This document shows, piece by piece, positions 1 through 8,328 of a DNA stretch of 14,343 nucleotides. Position 1 is the first letter of the stretch; each line of letters begins with the position of its first letter. A program made the position numbers and the translations under genes. The stretch is from Sphaerosporella brunnea (taxonomy: Eukaryota; Ascomycota; Pezizomycetes; Pezizales; Pyronemataceae), in contig VXIS01000586.1 of NCBI GenBank assembly GCA_008704415.1, forward strand, positions 1 through 14,343. The letters run 5' to 3'. The notes beneath the pieces were generated by a model. It did not search any database and was not told the origin of the DNA. It worked only from the letters and a program-made list of their open reading frames with translations.

Positions 1-539
1 TCCAGCACTTGTCCGGGCACAGTAACACCTTGCAATCGTGCAATAGTTCGGATGGCCTGTGATGTCTCGAACTTGTACTGTATTGGGTGAAACCTACGGG
101 CACATGCTACGTCCTGCTGACGACTCTGCATATGTGCATTAGGTACCCTTTTTCTTACGCGACTCTGATCCTTTTTCCTCACGAGTGCAGGTAAGGAGCC
201 GGGCCTTACTCGGATCCAGTGCGCACGTGGGTATCGAGTCAGGTATGTTCTTGGAGCTCCCACAGTCGTTGAAGCTGCGTGGGCGGGGGGGGGGGGGGGG
301 GGGGGGGCCACCTGCTAACTGTGATACTGACTGTACGCTGCTTGGTGCTGTAGGTGTCGAGGAGTTCATGAACAGCGCGCATGTGGAACTCGTCGTTGGC
401 TCTATGCAACTGCGTGAGGCGGTACTACCGGACTCTTGCTGTGCTACACGATCCAAGACGTGTGCATTGTATGATGATCACATCAAGCAGCCAGAAGAAT
501 AGTACAGAACCAATCTTCTTCCCGGCAGTTCTGAGGTGG
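1..539. other. No recognised gene; low-information flank with a G homopolymer
   Basis: I see no conserved protein motif, RNA gene or element end in this stretch. Open frames on both strands cross the poly-G tract and read as Gly or Pro runs, which is what a homopolymer produces by chance. It may be flanking sequence of the piggyBac relic to its right or another element too old to recognise. Confidence 0.5.
285..307 (+). repeat. Poly-G homopolymer, 23 G
   Basis: An uninterrupted run of 23 G, preceded by GGGC. The length is prone to slippage and to sequencing or assembly error, so the exact count should not be trusted. On the minus strand it is a poly-C/poly-Pro artefact. Confidence 0.95.
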
Positions 540-2341
540 CTGGATAGCATTTATATGCGCTCGCTTATTGGTCATGGCTCATCCACTCCCACATATGAAG
601 TGTGATCTGTATCCAGATGGCTCTATGGGATCGGTGAAAAGCTTTTCTGAATCTCGCCAGGGTCGTGTTGTTTGTTGTCTAGTGTTTTGTGCGTTCCTAT
701 CAGCTTGGGTTGTACCTGTGTGTCGCACTTCGCTTGGCGGAATCATTAGTTCTCCATTTTCCAGAACCATTGTGGATAGTCTCAGCAAAACGGGACATAA
801 TTATTATCCATCTCAAAGCAAACATAAACTGGCAAGCATTCATCTCCACCACTTGCCTTTAGAGTGTTCCACTCAAATCTTCCCTCGGCGACTTGCATCG
901 AAAGCCTCTGTTGGGTATCATTTGCACCTTTTGACTGTGGTTATTTGCAGACACCCAATACCAAGCTCGCGAAGAGCATCTCGGCACAAGAGTGGGACTG
1001 TTTGTAAAGTAGTTGTCCATGTAAATATGGAACAAACACCTATTCATATGGTAGCGGTCTTATCTAGACGGGAGCATCCATTGAGAGGTAAGCGAGGGTG
1101 TTCTGTATCATCGACTCCCCACTTGTGTGTAGTCTGCAGCTTTGTCGCCTGCCTAGCTTTCCTCGGTCGCCATTGCCAGCTTGTCGGTCTGCTGCTTCGT
1201 GCCTGCAGCATTCTTGCCTTGCAGCCTTCGTTGTGTGTTTTCGTGCCTGCTGCCTCTTGCCTGATGCTTTTTTACTGCGCTTTTTTGCCTGACGGTTCTG
1301 TCTGGCCAGAGTTTTTTCTTTGACACAGCGGCAACCCAATGATATGTGCGTCTCGAGAGCTGAATCGCCCAATCCACAAGGTTATACCTCCAACAGAGCG
1401 CAAACTATTTGTGTTCCTTTTTCTAATTGCTTGTTATGAAACCGGTGTGGCTGTCTGACTTTCTCCCTTAAACCTTAACTATAATCTCGTACTAAGAAAC
1501 GCTCTGCAGCAGGACAAGGATATTTAGAGGACTGTTCACTACATGTGTAGCAAGAGGCCTAGCTGTATTTAAACCAACTAGTTGGGTGGGTTCTGAGGTG
1601 CCTTCTTTGGTGTCCTGACCAGGAGAAATGGGTTGGTCCGAAACAGAATGTGTGGGCGGAATAAACCGGTCCGGCTGGAACCGGGTGGATTATCTGGCTG
1701 CGTAGTAGCACAAATAAACGTTGAATTTGCTCAAAGCGGCAATAGGACTCATGTGATTCATCGGTACAGACACGCTCAAGTGTTAAAATCCAGTACGGAT
1801 CAACAACCTTTGCGCTTCGCTTTGTGAAAAAAAGACATGTAAATAACGCAGTCGCTATATACAGCGAGAAAGCTCTGGAAGCTGCGACGCATCCGCCATT
1901 CTCGGGACCAGGTGTCCTTGGAGGAGAGGGGTGACGTAGTTAGCATACTGATTAGTACTAGCTACAATATAATTCATTATGTCAGCAGAAAAAAAAAGGA
2001 GAAAATATGCAAGGGGACTGTCGAGTTTATGATTTAGTGGAAGTGAAGACTTTGCATTGTGGCGGCTATGCTGAGACGTAAAGGGAGTAAAATCTTTGTC
2101 GCATGCCTTATCAAGGCTTGGCGGTGTGTACGTGTCAGGCCATCTTTCCTTTGTAATTGAATCAAAAGCGATTTCAATATTTTCACCTGCAAGCTCGTGG
2201 GATTGATATTCTGGAACATCTGCCGCTTCTGTTTCCTCATCCATTTCCGAGTCTGCATCATTTCCAATCCTCCTCATCTGTTTCTTCTGAATCTTCGTAT
2301 CTGGATTCGTCGATCTCCTGAATTGTTGGGGACGGCTGCAT
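540..2341 (-). pseudogene. Decayed piggyBac-type transposase (DDE_Tnp_1_7), multiple frameshifts and stops
   Basis: Fragments of a piggyBac transposase appear in the right order on the minus strand, in changing frames. A putative start at 2341 opens an acidic Glu/Asp-rich N-terminus that shifts frame near 2270. The family's N-terminal motif follows (SPLAYFLLFFSADI and TNQYA, about 1939-2019). Next are a CRFEQIQRLF motif (about 1710-1740), a Lys-rich low-complexity stretch (about 1100-1310), and the core IYMDNYFTNSPT motif around one catalytic Asp (1003-1026). The following LRELGIG segment (about 955-990) lies in another frame, then a WNTLKASGG-like segment (about 835-890), and TIHNGSG (about 760-790). 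In this family the enzyme cuts and pastes DNA at TTAA targets. At least three frame changes and several stops show it cannot be active. I did not find its terminal inverted repeats, and the end near 540 is approximate. Confidence 0.72.
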
Positions 2342-2716
2342 AGTGGTGATGGCGATGGTGGTGTGTTGAATCTTTTTTTCTTCAGCTCGGGTGAAGAAAA
2401 GATAAAGATGCATCTCGCTAGGTATTACCATATTTAGTGTTCTGATCCGAAGCCACAGGCAGTGATTACTTCTTTCTTCCTAGCTTCAAGTAGAAAATAG
2501 TAAGTGGAGCAGAATAAGGGGCTGCAGCTGTGTCACCGCACGCCTTCGCTCCGGGATTCAGAGCAAAGGCATCAGCTGAAGGAGCGACAGCTGGAGGAGC
2601 GAGAGAGCCACCTGAAGTGCCTTCCTTTACTTCCTCCAAAAGAATAAATACCATACAGAAATCCCTTCTATTCGCTTCTACATCAACCTCAACTCCATCT
2701 CCCACTCTATCCTACC
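2342..2716 (+). promoter_or_regulatory. Probable promoter and 5' leader of the gene at 2717
   Basis: The stretch holds no gene that I recognise. An AATAAATA box (2643-2650) sits about 70 bases before the ATG. It is followed by a pyrimidine-rich, purine-poor leader (about 2661-2716) leading into CCTACCATGG, a good start context. Pyrimidine-rich leaders just upstream of the start are common in filamentous fungi. Transcription itself is inferred, not shown. Confidence 0.35.
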
Positions 2717-3098
2717 ATGGCAAGAAAGCATCGCTCCGGAGCTCAGCAGCGTGCCTACAAAATCGCTAGACGTCACGAGCAACGATGTCAAAATGAGCGG
2801 TTTCGCCGCACTTTAGCTGAGCTTCGAGCTCATGAACGGGAAATTGTTGACCAAGACTATGAGCTATTCCAACAATTACAACGTAAGAATTTGTTTTGAA
2901 AAACACTCCATAAACTTACTAACCATTACTACAGGGGAAGCAGAAGTAGCGAGACAGGCACAAGAAGAAGCTGTCAGGCAGGCGCAACAAGAAGCCACTA
3001 GGCGAGAGGAACAAGAGGAGGAAACCGAGCTGGATGATAGCGATTCGGATAAGGATAACAACTTTGTTCTTCCAATTGGCCGTACACGTCCCGGATGA
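2717..3098 (+). CDS. Small two-exon gene: charged, coiled-coil-like protein of 109 residues, not recognised
   Basis: Exons 2717-2882 and 2935-3098 join in phase 1 across a 52-bp intron with every fungal signal (GTAAGA donor, TTACTAAC branch site, TACAG acceptor), which is the main argument that this is a real gene. The ATG at 2717 lies in a strong context (CCTACCATGG). The predicted protein starts with a basic segment (residues 2-35, many Arg, Lys and Gln). It continues as a long predicted helix rich in Glu, Gln, Arg and Ala (about 33-90), suggestive of a coiled coil, then an acidic Glu/Asp/Ser patch (about 85-97), and ends in IGRTRPG. I see no signal peptide, membrane segment or catalytic motif. 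It could be a host gene, a transposon accessory gene, or a gene cut short at its 3' side by the satellite that begins 33 bases after the stop. I do not recognise the family. Confidence 0.5.
2883..2934 (+). other. Predicted spliceosomal intron, 52 bp
   Basis: Donor GTAAGA at 2883, branch-site match ACTAAC at 2918-2923, acceptor ACAG ending at 2934. Without removal, the first exon frame runs into a stop at 2897-2899. Removal joins two open frames exactly. Confidence 0.75.
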
Positions 3099-3131
3099 AG
3101 GCATTCAATGGTTGTGTTTGGACCCTTTCGT

Positions 3132-3770
3132 GTCATAGGGGACGATAAACCCAGCTCATTTCCCCCGAGGGACAGCCTCCTTTTCCATCGACAGCTTGGA
3201 CAAGGTGTTCGGCAGTCATAGGGGACGATAAACCCAGCTCATTCCCCCCGAGGGAGAGCCTCCTTTTCCATCGACAGCTTGGACAAGGTGTTCGGCAGTC
3301 ATAGGGGACGGTAAACCCAGCTCATACCCCCCGAGAGAGACCCTCCTTTTCCATCGACAGCTTGGACAAGGTGTTTGGCAGTCATAGGGGACGGTAAACC
3401 CAGCTCATTCCCCCCGAGGGAGAGCCTCCTTTTCCATCGACAGCTTGGACAAGGTGTTCGGCAGTCATAGGAGACGGTAAACCCAGCTCATACCCTCCGT
3501 GGGAGAGCCTCCTTTTCCATCGACAGCTTGGATAAGGTGTTCGGCAGTCATAGGGGACGGTAAACCCAGCTCATACCCTCCGTGGGAGTGCCTCCTTCGC
3601 CATCCTCAGCTTGGGTAAGGTGTTCCGTCATAGGAGGACTTGAAACTCTAGTTCATACCCTCACGGGGGGAGAGCCGTTCACAGAGGACGTTAAACTCGA
3701 GCTCATACCCTTTGGGGAAGGGCCGCTAAATCCATCCACAACTTGGAGAAGGCGTTCGCAATTTGGTAAG
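3132..3770 (+). repeat. 83-bp tandem satellite, six close copies plus degenerate tail
   Basis: Units begin with GTCATAGGGGACG at 3132, 3215, 3298, 3381, 3464 and 3547, exactly 83 bases apart, with few substitutions. Each contains CCCAGCTCAT, a C-run followed by GAGGGAGAGCC, then CCTCCTTTTCCATCGACAG and a closing AAGGTGTTCGGCA. A further unit begins at about 3627 (80 bases on), and a more degenerate one runs to about 3770. Divergence rises toward the 3' side: copies 5 and 6 share a CTCCGTGGGA variant in place of CCCCGAGGGA. This gradient suggests growth of the array from its left side. Confidence 0.93.
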
Positions 3771-4002
3771 GGACCCATGACTCAATAGAGTTGTACGCAT
3801 GGGAGGAGCGGGAGGGGCGGGCCCGCTTCAATTTCCAGTCCAAAGTTAATTTGATGCAAACTGACATTAAATGCCTAGCATAATCTTGTGCGTGGTTGAG
3901 GGCTTGAAATTGATGAAGTGCGTATGGTTGATGGAAAACGTGATGTTGATGGAGAGTGTGAAGGGTAGTTAGAGAATAAACCACTTTGAGACATAATTCT
4001 CT
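3771..4002. other. Intergenic, short degenerate GTTGATGG-type repeats
   Basis: There is no gene I can support. Around 3895-3965 the motif GTTGATGGA or GTTGAGGG recurs two to three times at intervals of roughly 20-30 bases, giving His/Gln-rich but unconvincing open frames on the minus strand. Confidence 0.4.
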
Positions 4003-4525
4003 TTAACACTTGAGCCCGTGACGTTTATTTTCATCATTGTGTGCTGCATACATCTTTCTCCGAGCCTTCGTTCTTTTCAATCCTTCATCTGGATCATTGC
4101 GTGAAGAATCCTTTGGTGGATTGTATTGGGACGTAGGTAACGGATGAGACATAACCGGAAAAGTGTACTCCAAACATAGAGGTTCAGGGTAGGACTCAGG
4201 GTAGGACGCGGCACGGGTTTGGGGGTTTGGAGCCTGGAGCGTAGAGGTTGCGGTAATCTGTATCTTCAAACCCCAAGTCAATCGGATGGAAACTGGCAGA
4301 GTTGTAGTTGGAAAGCGTACTCACCACATAGAGGCTCGGTGCAGGACCCAGTACCGGTTCGGGGATTGGGGGTTTGGAGCCTGGAGCGTAGAGGTTGCGG
4401 TAATCTGCAGCTTCAAACCCCAAGTCAATCAGATGTAAACTGCCAGAGTTGCGGTAGGAAAGGCATGGAAATTTTAACTGAGCTGCAGGTTCAAAGCCGC
4501 CTGCACCATACCGACTTCCATTCAC
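4003..4525 (-). CDS. Possible hypothetical protein remnant with 49-residue tandem repeats
   Basis: On the minus strand an ATG at 4525 opens 109 codons that pass through two copies of a 147-bp DNA repeat. Since 147 is 49 codons, the protein repeats in register: DLGFEAADYRNLYAPGSKPP, then DLGFEDTDYRNLYAPGSKPP. Substitutions between copies are partly conservative. A third, degenerate copy (about 4170-4220) differs by a 5-base length change that shifts the frame. Beyond it, an open frame down to 4003 reads as a Lys/Arg/Asp/Asn-rich tail (KRTKARRKMYAAHNDENKR). A continuous gene would therefore need a frameshift correction or an intron that I cannot place. I do not recognise the protein, and a non-coding minisatellite is an equally good explanation. 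Confidence 0.22.
4170..4460 (+). repeat. 147-bp direct tandem repeat, two copies plus a partial copy
   Basis: GGGGGTTTGGAGCCTGGAGC and the following 100 bases occur at 4221 and again at 4368, 147 bases apart, with few mismatches. The segment before the first copy (about 4170-4220, CATAGAGG...GGGTAGGAC) is a third, more diverged partial copy containing a short internal duplication of AGGGTAGGAC. Confidence 0.85.
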
Positions 4526-4850
4526 CAGAAATCTTATTTTCTCGTCAGCGATCAGAACACGAGATTTTTGATTTTAGGACCGAAGTACCTAGGGACAGAA
4601 AACTCCTCCCGAAGGAAGAGAAAACAACCCATCGAGACTGACGCTAGCTGCGGAGCATTAACACCATAATTATGATGCGACAACCCTCTTACCATCCGAA
4701 GACGGCCCCTCAATTACCCCAGCTTGAGATCATTCTAGAATCGTTAAACCAACTCTAGCGAGTGGTTGATTCACAGGAATGAGACTCCTCCCGAAGAAGG
4801 CTCAAAACTGCGGTGTCAACAACCGAATGCGATCAGCTCAGAGTGTAAAT
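4526..4850. other. Intergenic, no gene recognised
   Basis: The only structure I can point to is a repeated ACTCCTCCCGAAG motif (about 4601-4613 and 4786-4798), each followed by a purine-rich stretch. This may be a diverged duplication of about 185 bases. There is no open frame with convincing protein character. Confidence 0.35.
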
Positions 4851-5028
4851 AGTAAAAGCCCTCGCCCTCGGAAACCCACAAATTGTAAAAGCCCTCGGAA
4901 ACCCACAAATAGTAAAAGCCCTCGCCCTCGGAAACCCACAAATAGTAAAAGCCCTCGGAAACCCACAAATAGTAAAAGCCCTCGCCCTCGGAAACCCACA
5001 AATAGTAAAAGCCCTCGGAAACCCACAA
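4851..5028 (+). repeat. 60-bp tandem repeat, three copies, each a 33+27 bp pair
   Basis: Units start with AGTAAAAGCCC at 4851, 4911 and 4971. Each 60-bp unit is a pair of near-identical halves, one holding CCCTCGCCCTCGG and one the shorter CCCTCGG, so the array is six copies of a 27- or 33-bp repeat. Four of six frames stay open across it because the period is a multiple of three with few stops. The plus-strand reading is an SKSPRPRKPTN repeat, but I see no supporting coding signals around it. Confidence 0.95.
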
Positions 5029-5271
5029 CGCCTGTTTTCCTTTCGGATAACCCTCACAGCGAGGGGGTAGAATGTCAGTCAAGAACAGTCAAGAACATAC
5101 CAAGTTTCGACTCGGGAGGTGAGCCTGTCTTCCTTTCGGATACCCTCACAGCAGTAGCCGCACTCTGCAGGAGGGGAGGGTCCGGAAACTTCAGGTTGCA
5201 GCCTGCTTTGTTTCGTTAGCTATATTTCCTTTGTGTTCTGCAAGCGGAGGACAAACCGGGCAGCGGTATAC
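5029..5271. other. Intergenic with two short duplications
   Basis: A segment containing TTCCTTTCGGATA and CCCTCACAGC occurs at about 5031-5060 and again at about 5123-5152, roughly 92 bases apart. Between them, AGTCAAGAAC is repeated twice in tandem (about 5076-5096). I see no gene here. Confidence 0.5.
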
Positions 5272-5430
5272 TTAGCTTGGGGAGCAGCGGGGTGCTTGAG
5301 GAGCAGCGGGGTGCTTGAGGAGCAGCGGGGTGGTGGGCGAAGTTTGGGGAGCGGCGGGGTGCTTGAGGAGCAGCGGGGTGCTTGAGGAGCAGCGGGGTGG
5401 TGGGCAAAGTTTGGGGAGCGGCGGGTGGTA
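5272..5430 (+). repeat. G-rich 19-bp minisatellite with a 67-bp higher-order period
   Basis: The basic unit is GCTTGAGGAGCAGCGGGGT (19 bases). Runs of it are separated by GGTGGGC(G/A)AAGTTTGGGG, and this larger block repeats with a period of 67 bases (AGTTTGGGGAGCGGCGG at 5341 and 5408). The array lies immediately downstream of the hAT transposase stop codon, where the element's right-hand terminus would be expected, and may have replaced it. Confidence 0.9.
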
Positions 5431-6375
5431 GGTTATTGGGCGCAGGTTGGGATGACTCACTGGGCGTCACTCGATCTTCCATTAACCCCGGTCTGGAGCT
5501 TGGAGTGCCAAGCCACCGATAAAAGGGATACTGCCGGTAGCCCCAACCAATCGGGCCCCTCCGGGACGCCTGCGAGAATCTCGTCCTCCCATTCCACCCG
5601 TGCCTCCTCCTCCATCTCATACCACGCCCGCACTTCCCCTGGATTCCTGTCAAGCACGCGTCTATTTACATGAATGTAAGACAACTTGTCTGCTGCTTCA
5701 GGCGAAAGGCACGAACGCTTCTTGTCCTGAATAAGATTTCGAACAGAAAAGGATCTTTCTGAGGGTACAGAATTGGCGGGCGTGTGAAACAGACGTAGAG
5801 CGAGCAGACTCAGCTCCAGCGCCAACGGCTTCATTTCAACCCAGAACCTCACTGGATCCTCCTGTACTTCCCAAGCACAAGCGCTATGCGTAAAAACGCC
5901 TTCCTTCGCACGAAACTCTGAGAATTGGGTACGCAGTAGCTGTTCGGAGGCACCACCATACGCACGGAAAAACTTGTACACGAGCCGCTGCTGGGCATCC
6001 GTCGGCACGTACCGCGTCCTTGGCTTTAGGAGGTAGGCGACAAGATGCATGTCCACACCCTGCTTCTCTCGTCGCTTCGCGACAAGCTCCATCGCGTGGT
6101 CCTGCTGGTCTGCAAAGAGGGTTACTATTTGCGTACAGGACCGTATGTGATCCTCGAGCTTATCCCAGCGTTCCCAAACCAAACCGACGTCCGCCGTCGT
6201 ACCCTCTGAAACCTTCTGCTCTACGTGGATCGGTGCTAAAACATGTGACAGCTCTGACAGTTCGAACCAAAAATGCGGTCGCCGGATGATATCGCGGACG
6301 GACTGACGAATACCCGCAACAGGATCGTCCACGTAGTGTAACGCGGCTCTGTCTACCAGAGAGGTGTGGAATTGA

Positions 6376-6384
6376 ACCCGTGAC
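6376..6384 (+). repeat. Target-site duplication, left copy (ACCCGTGAC)
   Basis: A 9-bp direct repeat identical to 7146-7154. It lies within the hAT coding sequence and is in register with the right-hand copy. Confidence 0.8.
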
Positions 6385-7145
6385 TTTGGGAAAATGACTT
6401 GCAAAATCCTAAACAATAGAATTTTAAGGGCTATTCTGTCGGGTGGACACTAATGGTTCTTGTTGCTGAAGATAAAGGGGTTCTCTCGGCGGAAGCAATC
6501 CTACTTATAGTAGAACGCCGCTCCAGAGACTACCGTCTCCCTGAGTAATACTCAGCCTTCACTCCTTGCTGGCTTTCCGACAGTCTCTACGACTGCGGGC
6601 GTCAAGGCGCGCACAGAGATCGCCCCACCTTCCTATGACTCACTCTTTGATTCCAAATCATGAGTCATAGACATGGGTCGCACCCGGATACCCCGCTCCG
6701 TAAGCGTTGTATTCTCGTGTTGCAGGAAGATGCTCAGCCCTATTGGCTCCATCTCCCGATCTTCTGCGTCGCATGCCCTACGCAACAACCACACTTACTA
6801 TGGAGGTTCTAGGCCGAGTGATTCTTCCTTTTTCGGCTCTACGCCTTCCAGTTGATCACTCCTGACCCCTCCGATCGTCAGGCTAGTTCCTGGAACAGGT
6901 AGGTCAACGAAGATATCTCGGAAGAGCTCTAACAATAGCCTATACTATTGTTATCTCCGAACCGGATGCTCTTCCCAGGTAGCGTCCCACCTGAGGCACC
7001 CGATCTCCGAGTTCTTCCATAGCGTCACTCAAGCTAGCTACTATGATCCGGAGCCACCCGGCTATCACGTGCCCTTGAAGAGATCACTATGCAGACTCTA
7101 TTCTATTCCCTAGCTGACTACTAAGAGCACATGTCACGTAACCAT
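6385..7145. mobile_element. 761-bp hairpin-rich insertion within the hAT gene, flanked by a 9-bp direct repeat
   Basis: The sequence ACCCGTGAC occurs at 6376-6384 and again at 7146-7154, exactly bounding the segment that interrupts the hAT frame. Deleting the insert with one copy restores the protein across the junction (DALMSYVSRVQFHTSL). This is the expected footprint of an insertion with target-site duplication. I see no coding capacity and only weak similarity between the two ends. The interior is unusually rich in inverted repeats: CTGAGTAATACTCAG (6541-6555), a 10-bp stem (6633-6642 with 6661-6670), and an 8-bp stem (6920-6927 with 6968-6975) that encloses a second 8-bp stem (6931-6938 with 6945-6952). 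A 9-bp duplication is typical of Mutator-like elements, so a non-autonomous member is possible, but this is inference. Confidence 0.75.
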
Positions 7146-7154
7146 ACCCGTGAC
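7146..7154 (+). repeat. Target-site duplication, right copy (ACCCGTGAC)
   Basis: Identical to 6376-6384. Both copies encode the end of the same Ser-Arg-Val triplet in the hAT reading frame. Confidence 0.8.
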
Positions 7155-8185
7155 ACGTAGGACATGAGAGCGTCCTTATTCGCGAGAACAGCATTCACGA
7201 GCCCGGCCTGGGTTCCCCAGCGTGTAGCCACCGCAAATACAAAGGCTTTGCGTCGCCCGTCGTAACAGGCCTCTTGATGCCTCCAAAGGATCGCGTACTG
7301 CAGCGGGGTGTTTCGAAAGGCCGTAGCGATGGCCTCAGCATCGTCTTTGACAGCTTTCAGCGCAGGCACTTTATCGACTAAATCGCCAATCAGGAGCTGC
7401 AGTCCATGGGAATCGCACGGTACACAAAAGATATGCGACGTGCGCGGGTCCGCATTAATCTTTTTCCACACGGCCCGCATGTCCGCACAAGTATCAGTAG
7501 CAACACTGTTTATGCGGGCATAATTCCCCTGCACACTCTGCCCCATTCTCTCTATCGCCCACGCAGCAACATTCTCTGATATCTGCCTGGTCTCCCCTAC
7601 AGCGTCGGTCACGTAATAAAAGGCGCCGAGCCGTGTAACAAGCGACATGTTGCTGATCCGGTGGCCAGCTCGATCCTTGCTCTCGTCAAATACGACGTTG
7701 ACCCGCTCTTCGTGTTTTAAACAGGACTCTACCTCATTCTTGACGTTATTGTACACGGTGGTAAGGAGCGAGGTTCGCAGCTCTGACGGGGTAGGCGGGG
7801 TGTAGGAGTAGCCACCGAGGTTGGCTAGGCGGTTGCAGAAGCGGGCCATCTGTAGGGTGGAAAGGGAACTGAAGGGTTGCGCATCGACATAGACTTCAGT
7901 AGCAGCAAAAATATCGATTTCTTTCTTCAATTCTGGTGACATCGTCTTGGGATGTTCCCCCTCTCCTTGGACTTGTCTGCCCGACAACCGTGACACTCTA
8001 ACGCTTTCCCTGTACCGCTCATAACGTGCTCTGTGGAGGAGCCTAAACTGCTCGCAGCTGATAAGGTGATTTTTTTGAGCCGTCGCATGCTCGGCAAACT
8101 CATGGTGACAATAGTTGCACTCAGCGCGCTTTCCCGCCCAGCGCTCGTTCCAAAACACGCGGAATCCGTCTGTAATCTCGCTGTT

Positions 8186-8243
8186 TCGCTGTGGTGGCAT
8201 CGTGGTCTCGCTGTGGTGGCATCGCGGTCGCACTGTGGTGGGC
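8186..8243 (+). repeat. 22-bp tandem duplication spanning the hAT start codon
   Basis: TCGCTGTGGTGGCATCG occurs at 8186 and 8208, 22 bases apart, with a third diverged copy from about 8229. Each of the first two copies carries the minus-strand ATGCCACCACAGCGA, but since 22 is not a multiple of three only the ATG at 8200 is in frame with the transposase. Confidence 0.85.
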
Positions 8244-8289
8244 GTAGCGCGGACCCCGGTTATCACTGATCATCATGATCGCTCACCAT

Positions 8290-8328
8290 GATCAATGACG
8301 ATGACTCAGCGTCATTGATCCACCCCTA
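8290..8328. repeat. Palindromic end of the hAT element (probable terminus at 8328)
   Basis: GATCAATGACG (8290-8300) and CGTCATTGATC (8310-8320) form an 11-bp inverted repeat around ATGACTCAG. The sequence ends in CCACCCCTA, that is TAGGGGTGG read on the minus strand, which resembles the start of hAT terminal inverted repeats. More GATCA and CATGATC motifs lie inside (about 8265-8292), as expected for subterminal transposase binding sites. I could not find the matching opposite end, which may be lost. Confidence 0.45.

Larger units (their letters stand above)
5457..8200 (-). pseudogene. hAT-family transposase (BED finger, DUF659-like core, hAT dimerisation domain), split by a 761-bp insertion
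   Basis: Two minus-strand blocks, 8200-7146 and 6375-5457, form one hAT transposase of about 657 residues once the insert is removed. The first block has a BED-type zinc finger (C28, C31, H45, C49). It then has an RNase-H-like core with an Asp in VVFDESKD (D172), an Asp in SVATDTCAD (D236) and the hAT CxxH pair (C262, H265). The second block carries HFWFELSELSHVLAPI and the C-terminal dimerisation region (NSVPSERSFSVRNLIQDKKR, then KLSYIHVNRRVL). hAT enzymes bind element ends and move DNA with 8-bp target duplications. The reading frame is otherwise clean, so the gene was intact when hit by the insertion. I chose the ATG at 8200 because the ATG at 8222 is out of frame. If the insert were spliced out, the gene could still be functional. 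Confidence 0.85.

Noticed and set aside
568..1323. 251-codon open frame on the plus strand
   Set aside because: It is antisense to the piggyBac relic, has no recognisable motif, and its composition (Cys, Leu, Ser, Phe rich) fits reading the opposite strand of a coding sequence.
3132..3770. CRISPR-like array
   Set aside because: The 83-bp units are head-to-tail repeats without unique spacers, and the window is eukaryotic.
5216..5653. Pro-rich open frame on the minus strand overlapping the hAT C-terminus
   Set aside because: It is a shadow of the hAT frame extended through the 19-bp minisatellite.
6360..6420. tRNA-like sequence on the minus strand (GGGTTCAATTCC resembles a B box)
   Set aside because: The bases around it do not form T-, anticodon- or acceptor stems, and half of the motif is coding sequence of the hAT transposase.
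6522..6560. Group I intron in the hAT insertion: CAGAGACTA resembles the conserved R element and is followed by a P8-like hairpin
   Set aside because: No matching S element (TAGTC-type partner for GACTA) follows at a proper place, the orientation is opposite to the interrupted gene, and the 9-bp flanking duplication points to a transposition event.
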